19,032 nt of DNA, taken from positions 1 to 19,032 of the forward strand of contig MNEW01000032.1 in assembly GCA_001917895.1 (NCBI GenBank), written 5' to 3'. Under the pieces are notes generated by a model that was not told the DNA's origin, ran no database searches, and saw only the letters and a list, made by a program, of their open reading frames with translations. Each line of letters starts with the position of its first letter. The stretch's first letter is position 1. The translations under genes and the position numbers were made by a program. Source of the stretch: Actinobacteria bacterium 13_1_40CM_66_12 (GTDB taxonomy: Bacteria; Chloroflexota; Dormibacteria; Dormibacterales; Dormibacteraceae). Positions 14,299-19,032 of the stretch are shown here, in pieces.

Positions 14299-14679
14299 GT
14301 GAAGGTTAGAGACGTGCCGCCAGGGCGCCTGCTCTCAGTCGAGCCACAGACCAGCCTGGCGGAGGTGGCGAAACGCATGCGCCGCGAAGACGCCGACTCC
14401 GCCGCCGTGATGTCCGGAGGCCGCTTGGTCGGGATCATCACGGAGCGCGACCTGGTGCGCGCCATCGCCGACGGGGTCAACCCTCAACAGGCCAAGGCCG
14501 ACGTGATCATGACCGGCGACCCGGCGACTGTGAGCGCCGATGAAGAGGTGGCGGTGGTGGCGTTGAAGATGATGACCCTGGGCATCAGGCACTTGCCCGT
14601 GGTCGATCAGCAGGGCAAGCCGATCGGCCTCATCTCCGCGCGCAATCTCGTCGCCGTGCTGGAGCGGGACAAGAGCTAG
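14299..14679 (+). CDS. CBS-domain pair protein
   Basis: A 126-residue protein made of two CBS domains, about residues 7-60 (VEPQTSLAEVAKRMRREDADSA..., GIITERDLVRAI) and 66-122 (ADVIMTGDPATVSADEEV..., LPVVDQQGKPIGLISARNLV). Stand-alone CBS pairs form a Bateman module that binds adenine nucleotides and often modulates partner enzymes or transporters by energy state. No catalytic domain is present. The GTG start at 14299 directly follows the PPK2 stop, with GAGGTG 6 bases upstream inside the PPK2 end. The position beside PPK2 and an ATP-consuming ligase fits a sensing role, but this is inference. Confidence 0.85.
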   Translation: MKVRDVPPGRLLSVEPQTSLAEVAKRMRREDADSAAVMSGGRLVGIITERDLVRAIADGVNPQQAKADVIMTGDPATVSADEEVAVVALKMMTLGIRHLPVVDQQGKPIGLISARNLVAVLERDKS

Positions 14680-14688
14680 ATTTTCCTC

Positions 14689-16176
14689 ATGGCAAGGGGG
14701 GTGGTGGGCTCGCGTGAGGATATCGAGGCGGTCCGCCGCCGGCTCCGCACGGGGATTCTTCCGGTCGAGCTGCTGCCGGGCGGGAAGCACATCGCTCTGC
14801 GGACCGCAGATCGCCAGCTCACCGGGGACGAGCTGAAGGCCCAGGCCGAGCAGGTCGGCGGCGGCCTCCGCGACCTCGGCGTCGCGCCCGGCGACCGGAT
14901 CGGCCTTTACGCCCTCAGCTCACTCGACTGGGTCATCGCGTACCTCGGCGCCCAGCGGGCCGGCGCGTGCGTGGTACCCATGAACCCCGACTACCACTCG
15001 GCCGAAGTCGAGCACATCGTCGGCAACGCCGAGCCTTCGATCGTGATCGCGGACGGCGAGCGCGCCGCGGTCGTGCGGAAGCTGGGCATCCGCTCAGTAG
15101 ACGTGCACGATCCCCCGCGCGGCGCACCGCCCGCGATGCCTGACCTCACGCCCGACAGCCCGGCCGCCATCCTCTACACGTCTGGGACGACCGGGCGGCC
15201 GAAGGGCGCCGTCCTCGACCACGGGGGTTTGCTGGCGCAGGCGCGCGGCGCGATCGAGATGTGGCGCTGGACCGCTCGGGACATCCTCGTCCACGCCCTT
15301 CCGCTCTTCCACCTGCATGGCCTCGGCATGGGGCTGCATGGCACGCTGCTGAGCGGCGGCAGCGCCACCCTCATCCACTTCTCGCCCGATGGCGTCGTCA
15401 CCGAGCTGACCCGAAACGACGCCGACCGCGGGACCATGTTTTTCGGCGTGCCCGCCATGTACCAGCGCCTGTGCGACTGGCTGGAGGAACACCCCGCAGA
15501 CCTCAGCCACGTGCGCCTTTTCGTTTCGGGATCCGCGCCGCTGCCCCCGGCACTTTTCGAGAGATGCGAACGCTTGCTGGGGCAGGCACCTGTCGAGCGC
15601 TACGGAATCACAGAGGGCGGGATCGTCGTCACCAACCCTTACGAAGGCCCGCGCCAGCCTGGCCGGGTCGGCATTCCGTTTCCCGGCGTCGAGGTGAAGC
15701 TCGGCGAGAAAGACGAGGTCTTGCTCAAGGGCGGCCAGGTGTTCAGGGGCTACTGGCGCAACGACGCGGCGACCAAGGAGGCGTTCACGGCCGACGGGTT
15801 CTTCAAGACGGCCGACGTCGGCGAGATCGGCCACGACGGCACCCTCGCCATCCGCGGCCGGTTGAAGGAGCTGATCATCTCCGGCGGGTTCAACGTCTAC
15901 CCGCGCGAGGTTGAGATCGTCCTCGAGACGCATCCCGCCGTCGACGAGGTGGCCGTGACCGGAGTCCCCAGCGAGGCCTGGGGCGAAGAGGTCACCGCCT
16001 TCGTGGTGCCATCGAAAACGCAGCAGCTCGACGAGAGCGAGCTCATCGCCTTCGCGCGCGAGCGCCTCGCGACCTATAAGTGTCCACGCCGGGTCGTCGT
16101 CGTCGAGCAGCTGCCGCGGAACGCGATGGGTAAGGTTGAGCGATCGAAATTGCGCACACCCGAACAAGCCAGGTGA
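14689..16176 (+). CDS. AMP-forming acyl-CoA synthetase, malonyl-CoA synthetase (MatB)-like
   Basis: A 495-residue member of the ANL superfamily. The ATP P-loop is YTSGTTGRPKG (163-173). The block MWRWTARDILVHALPLFHLHG (about 191-211) and ERYGITEGG followed by TNPYEGPRQPGRVG (about 303-327) resemble malonyl-CoA synthetases, in which an Arg of the ERYGMTE segment contacts the dicarboxylate (Arg304 here). KTADVG (373-378), GRLKELIISGGFN (390-402) and the C-terminal acylation Lys482 (NAMGKVERSKL) complete the set. It would convert a short carboxylate, possibly malonate or methylmalonate, to its CoA ester with ATP giving AMP and PPi. ATG at 14689 has only a weak ribosome site; GTGs at 14701-14706 after an AAGGGGG run are alternatives. 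Its stop overlaps the cyclase start (GTGA). Substrate is inferred, not proven. Confidence 0.85.
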   Translation: MARGVVGSREDIEAVRRRLRTGILPVELLPGGKHIALRTADRQLTGDELKAQAEQVGGGLRDLGVAPGDRIGLYALSSLDWVIAYLGAQRAGACVVPMNPDYHSAEVEHIVGNAEPSIVIADGERAAVVRKLGIRSVDVHDPPRGAPPAMPDLTPDSPAAILYTSGTTGRPKGAVLDHGGLLAQARGAIEMWRWTARDILVHALPLFHLHGLGMGLHGTLLSGGSATLIHFSPDGVVTELTRNDADRGTMFFGVPAMYQRLCDWLEEHPADLSHVRLFVSGSAPLPPALFERCERLLGQAPVERYGITEGGIVVTNPYEGPRQPGRVGIPFPGVEVKLGEKDEVLLKGGQVFRGYWRNDAATKEAFTADGFFKTADVGEIGHDGTLAIRGRLKELIISGGFNVYPREVEIVLETHPAVDEVAVTGVPSEAWGEEVTAFVVPSKTQQLDESELIAFARERLATYKCPRRVVVVEQLPRNAMGKVERSKLRTPEQAR

Positions 16177-16952
16177 AATTCATCGACCTCACCCAGGACT
16201 TCTCGCTGCATACTCCCGCGTTTGCGGGCTACGCCGGGCCCGCGATCCGCTGGATCAAACGGCTCGCGTTCGACAAGGCCGGCGGCCAGGAGATCACGAT
16301 GACGCTGCACGTCAGCACCCACCTCGATGCGCCCGCGCATTTCCTGTCGGGCGGCAAGTTCATCGGTGAGCTGCCGCTCGATTTCCTGATCGGCCCTGCT
16401 TGCGTCGTAGACCTCGAGCGGATGGGCCTGGGCGACTACGACCTCTACGGTCCCGAGCATTTCGAGCGCTGGGAGAAAGACACGGGCCACCGCATAGATC
16501 GCGGCGACATCCTGGTCATCCACACCGGCTACCACCGCCACTATCCCGAGAACTGGGCCGACCGCTCCCAGGTCGACGAGACGAAATACTTCATCCGCCA
16601 CCCGGGTCCGACGCACGCGTTCGCCGAGTGGGTGCTGAAGCGCGGCGTGCGGTGGATCGCGATCGACGCCGGGAGCGCCGACCATCCCATGAACACGGTC
16701 ATCCGCCGCATCCGGGCCGACGAGGCCGAGGAGGCGGAGAAGAAGCTCGGCCGGAGCCTCGACGAAGTCTTTCCGAAGGCCGATTACCAGATCATGCACA
16801 CGCTGCTTTTTCCCCACGATGTGATCCACGTCGAGAACCTCGGCGGCCACATCGACGAGGTGCTCGACAAGAAGATCACGCTGGGCTGCTTCCCGTGGCG
16901 ATTCCAGGGCGGCGAGGCATCGCCGTGCCGCGTCGTGGCCATCATCGAGTGA
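16173..16952 (+). CDS. Cyclase-family metal hydrolase (PF04199, kynurenine formamidase/isatin hydrolase fold)
   Basis: A 259-residue protein. HVSTHLDAPAHF (46-57) is the family's HxGTHxDxPxH metal motif, with Ser for Gly; His46, His50, Asp52 and His56 are the likely ligand set. DLTQDFSLHTP at the N-terminus and HDVIHVENLGGHIDEVL near the C-terminus (ENL motif) are also typical. Known members hydrolyse N-formylkynurenine or open the cyclic amide of isatin with Zn or Mn, so amide or lactam cleavage in the cytoplasm is the natural expectation. The GTG at 16173 overlaps the ligase stop (GTGA) and no other start fits better. It lies between a dicarboxylate ligase and a Mo hydroxylase, which suggests it acts on the hydroxylated product. 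The true substrate is unknown. Confidence 0.86.
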   Translation: MKFIDLTQDFSLHTPAFAGYAGPAIRWIKRLAFDKAGGQEITMTLHVSTHLDAPAHFLSGGKFIGELPLDFLIGPACVVDLERMGLGDYDLYGPEHFERWEKDTGHRIDRGDILVIHTGYHRHYPENWADRSQVDETKYFIRHPGPTHAFAEWVLKRGVRWIAIDAGSADHPMNTVIRRIRADEAEEAEKKLGRSLDEVFPKADYQIMHTLLFPHDVIHVENLGGHIDEVLDKKITLGCFPWRFQGGEASPCRVVAIIE

Positions 16953-17701
16953 AGCCGGCACCGTTCGAATACCACGTACCGGCCTCGGTCGAGGAGGCGT
17001 GCTCGATGCTCGCCTCGCTGGAGGACGCCAAGGTGCTCGCCGGGGGCCAATCGCTGGTGCCCTTGCTCAACTTCCGCCTCGCTCGGCCGGCGCACCTCGT
17101 CGACATCAACCGGATTCCCAACCTGAACCGCATCTACGAACAGGACGGCGGCGTGGTCGTGCAGGCGCTCGCGCGCCAGGCCGAGGTCGAGGATTCCAGG
17201 CTGGTCGCGCAGAGGTGCCCGCTGCTCGGGCTGGCCGTCCGGTTGGTGGCGCATCGCGTGATTCGCAATCGGGGCACGGTGTGCGGGAGCCTCGCCCACG
17301 CCGACCCGGCATCGGAGCTGCCCGCGACGCTGCTGGCGCTCAACGGCCACGTCGTCGCTCGCTCGACTAGGGGAACGCGCATCATCCCGGCCGCCGATTT
17401 CTTCACCAGCGTGTTTGAAACCGCGCTCGCGCCCGATGAGCTGCTGGTCGAATCCTGGTTCCCGGCGTCGACGGGCAAGTACGCGATCGCCGAGGAGTCC
17501 CGCCGCCATGGTGATTTTGCCCTCGCCGGCGGGGTGCGCTACGGAGACCGGCTCGCTCTTTTCGGGGTGGCTCCGACCCCGGTGCTGGCCGATCCCAAGA
17601 ACCCCACAAGCGGGCTGAATCCCAGCGGCGACCTAGAAGCCACGCCAGAGTTTCGACTGCACCTCGTCCAGGTCGTGACCGACAGGCTGTTCGCGGCATG
17701 A
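16949..17701 (+). CDS. FAD-binding (medium) subunit of a molybdenum hydroxylase, CoxM-like
   Basis: A 250-residue protein. FEYHVPASVEEACSML opens the domain. AGGQSLVPLLNFR (31-43) and NRGTVCGSLAHADPASELPA (107-126) are the two FAD-binding motifs of the xanthine dehydrogenase/CO dehydrogenase medium subunit (PF00941). The C-terminal domain (about 180-250; RHGDFALAGGVRYG..., FGVAPTPVL, EATPEFRLHLVQVV) is shorter than usual: family members are generally about 280-290 residues, and a segment after FGVAPTPV seems missing. The subunit passes electrons from the 2Fe-2S clusters of the small subunit to an acceptor. GTG 16949 overlaps the cyclase stop (GTGA), and its own stop overlaps the small-subunit ATG (ATGA). 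The reading frame is open further upstream, but that part is shadow translation of the cyclase gene. Confidence 0.87.
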   Translation: MKPAPFEYHVPASVEEACSMLASLEDAKVLAGGQSLVPLLNFRLARPAHLVDINRIPNLNRIYEQDGGVVVQALARQAEVEDSRLVAQRCPLLGLAVRLVAHRVIRNRGTVCGSLAHADPASELPATLLALNGHVVARSTRGTRIIPAADFFTSVFETALAPDELLVESWFPASTGKYAIAEESRRHGDFALAGGVRYGDRLALFGVAPTPVLADPKNPTSGLNPSGDLEATPEFRLHLVQVVTDRLFAA

Positions 17702-18150
17702 GAGTCAACGGCACGGTCCACCCGGCCTCCGCCGATCCGCGACGCCTGCTCTCCGATCACCTGCGCCACGACCTCGGCCTCACCGGTACTCATGTGGGCT
17801 GCGAGCATGGCGTGTGCGGCTGCTGCACCGTCCTGTTCGACGGAGCGCCCGTGCGGTCGTGCCTGATGCTCGCCATTCAGGCCGAGGGTCACGAGGTGAC
17901 GACGATCGAGGGTTTGGCGGCCCCTGGCGCGCGCCTTCACCCGGTGCAGCAGGCGTTCCACGAATGCCATGGCCTCCAGTGCGGGTTCTGCACGCCCGGC
18001 TTCGTGATGTCGGTGGTCGGCCTGCTCGGTCAGCATCCGAACCCGACCCCCGAGCAGGTCGATGAAGGCATCTCTGGCAACCTCTGCCGCTGCACCGGTT
18101 ACGCCTCGATCCGCCGTGCGGTACATCGCGCCGCCGAGCTGTCCAAGTGA
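17698..18150 (+). CDS. 2Fe-2S (small) subunit of a molybdenum hydroxylase, CoxS-like
   Basis: A 150-residue protein with both iron-sulfur motifs. The plant-ferredoxin-type cluster is Cys35, Cys40, Cys43 and Cys55 (C-x4-C-x2-C-x11-C). The C-terminal helical cluster is Cys95, Cys98, Cys130 and Cys132 (C-x2-C-x31-C-x-C). Gln94 before QCGFCTPG is the residue that usually contacts the molybdopterin cofactor. An extra Cys42 sits in CGCC, where most relatives have Ala or Ser. The subunit wires the Mo site to FAD. ATG 17698 overlaps the CoxM-like stop, and its stop overlaps the large-subunit GTG (GTGA). The N-terminus begins MRVNG directly at the ferredoxin strand, slightly shorter than many homologues. 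Confidence 0.93.
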   Translation: MRVNGTVHPASADPRRLLSDHLRHDLGLTGTHVGCEHGVCGCCTVLFDGAPVRSCLMLAIQAEGHEVTTIEGLAAPGARLHPVQQAFHECHGLQCGFCTPGFVMSVVGLLGQHPNPTPEQVDEGISGNLCRCTGYASIRRAVHRAAELSK

Positions 18151-19032
18151 CGACGCGTTGGTTCGGGGCGAGGGTGCAGCGTGTCGAAGACGACCGGCTG
18201 CTGCGCGGGCGCGGCCACTTCACCGACGACATCGATGAGGGTGCGTTGGAGTCGGTGCTCGTTCGCTCGCCGTTCGCGCACGCCCGCATCAAGTCGATCG
18301 ACGTCAGCGCGGCGCGGGCGGTGCCCGGCGTGAAGGCTGTATACGTGGCCGCCGACCTGCCTTTCGGCCACACCGACCTCCCCATCCTGATCCCGCATCC
18401 CAACCTCACCCACGGCCGCACCCAGCGTTGCCTCGCTTCGGAGGTCGTGCGCTACACCGGCGAGGCGGTCGCATTCGTGGTCGCGGAGAACCGATACATC
18501 GCCGAGGACGCGGCCGACCTGGTCCAGGTCGAGTACGAGCCGCTGCCGGTCGTGATCACGCCGGAGGTTGCCGCGGTCGCGGAGCACCTCGTCCACGCCG
18601 ACGTCCCCGGCAACGTCGCGGCCGAGATGCTGCAGGAAGCGGGAGACGTGAAGCCCGCGCTCGCCGCCGCGCCCCATCGCAAGCAGCTGCATCTGCGGTT
18701 CGAACGGGGCGCCGCCAGCCCGATGGAAGGCCGCGCCGTGTGGGCGCGCTGGTCGGAGGCCGAGCACAGGCTCACCGTCTTCGACTCCACGCAGTCGCCG
18801 ACCTCGATTCGGGGCGGCCTGGCTGTGCTCTTCGGTCTTCCCGAATCGGATGTAGACGTCATCGCTCCAGACGTGGGCGGCGGCTTCGGACCGAAGATCA
18901 TGCTGTTCTACCCCGACGAGCTGCTGGTCCCGTTCGCGGCGATGCAGCTCGGCCGGCCCGTCAAATGGACCGAGGACCGCCAGGAGCACTTCACCGCGGT
19001 CAATCAGGAGCGCGGGCAGGTGCACGAGGTCG
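18147..19032 (+). CDS. Molybdopterin-binding (large) subunit of a molybdenum hydroxylase, CoxL/XDH-like (partial)
   Basis: The frame is open from GTG 18147 to the window end, 295 codons, so about 60% of the protein is missing. It begins MTTRWFGARVQRVEDDRLLR and GRGHFTDDI, the usual start of the aldehyde oxidase/xanthine dehydrogenase a/b hammerhead domain (about residues 20-130). It then enters the Mo-cofactor domain with DSTQSPTSIRGGLA and DVGGGFGPK (242-250), the family's first cofactor loop. MLFYPDELLVPFAAMQLGRPVKWTEDRQEHF is typical of form II, CO-dehydrogenase-like hydroxylases rather than true form I CoxL. The active-site loop that would separate CO dehydrogenase (AYRCSFR) from other hydroxylases lies beyond the edge. 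It would hydroxylate a carbon next to a ring nitrogen or an aldehyde, using water. The start overlaps the small-subunit stop. Confidence 0.9.
   Translation, partial: MTTRWFGARVQRVEDDRLLRGRGHFTDDIDEGALESVLVRSPFAHARIKSIDVSAARAVPGVKAVYVAADLPFGHTDLPILIPHPNLTHGRTQRCLASEVVRYTGEAVAFVVAENRYIAEDAADLVQVEYEPLPVVITPEVAAVAEHLVHADVPGNVAAEMLQEAGDVKPALAAAPHRKQLHLRFERGAASPMEGRAVWARWSEAEHRLTVFDSTQSPTSIRGGLAVLFGLPESDVDVIAPDVGGGFGPKIMLFYPDELLVPFAAMQLGRPVKWTEDRQEHFTAVNQERGQVHEV

Noticed and set aside
18147..19032. Calling the operon a CO dehydrogenase (coxMSL)
   Set aside because: Gene order M-S-L fits, but the visible large-subunit sequence is form II-like and the diagnostic active-site loop is outside the window.

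Overview
The window is a GC-rich, gene-dense bacterial chromosome segment. It has short intergenic gaps, many GTG/TTG starts and stop/start overlaps of the ATGA or GTGA type. A Tad-type pilus cluster, a LysM-CHAP cell-wall hydrolase, a Spinster-like MFS carrier, a large hybrid histidine kinase and a three-subunit molybdenum hydroxylase together suggest a soil or sediment terrabacterium (Dormibacterota, Chloroflexota or Actinomycetota). That placement is inference from gene content and style. There is no rRNA or other phylogenetic marker beyond one tRNA, and I see no insertion sequence, prophage or CRISPR array.

Layout. (1) 1-1915, minus: three overlapping or nearly abutting tad genes, two TadE-like pseudopilins and a TadG-like protein that runs off the left edge. 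(2) 2030-4716, plus: DUF2087 protein, a gamma-glutamyltransferase without a signal peptide and a FabG-like SDR. (3) 4717-5040: a non-coding stretch crowded with inverted repeats, including a GAAC-N4-GTTC dyad that looks like a LexA box, followed by a likely promoter for an exported LysM-LysM-CHAP hydrolase (5041-5997). (4) 5994-7286, minus: MFS carrier whose stop overlaps the hydrolase stop. (5) 7358-7442, plus: a complete tRNA-Tyr(GTA) with encoded CCA, absent from any protein-based view. (6) 7471-10011, minus: GAF-PAS-HisKA-HATPase-REC-REC hybrid kinase. Upstream of it is a 431-base gap with a possible frameshifted small gene and a strong hairpin. (7) 10443-12099, plus: DEAD-box RNA helicase, then a single-domain receiver that has lost its phosphorylatable Asp.

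(8) 12194-19032, plus: nine tightly coupled genes: UraA-like NCS2 permease, class I PPK2 (apparently starting at CTG), a two-CBS protein, a MatB-like malonyl/acyl-CoA ligase, a PF04199 'cyclase' hydrolase, and the medium, small and large subunits of a CoxMSL/xanthine-dehydrogenase-type molybdenum hydroxylase (large subunit cut by the right edge). Every junction except one 9-base gap is an overlap or direct abutment, so the set is probably co-transcribed.

The most interesting reading is that this last operon imports a pyrimidine or related heterocycle (permease), hydroxylates it (Mo hydroxylase), opens the ring or cleaves the amide (cyclase) and activates the resulting dicarboxylate (MatB-like ligase). 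That is the logic of the oxidative uracil-barbiturate-malonate route, but with a PF04199 hydrolase where a classical barbiturase would be expected. The pathway assignment is a hypothesis; the gene families are well supported.
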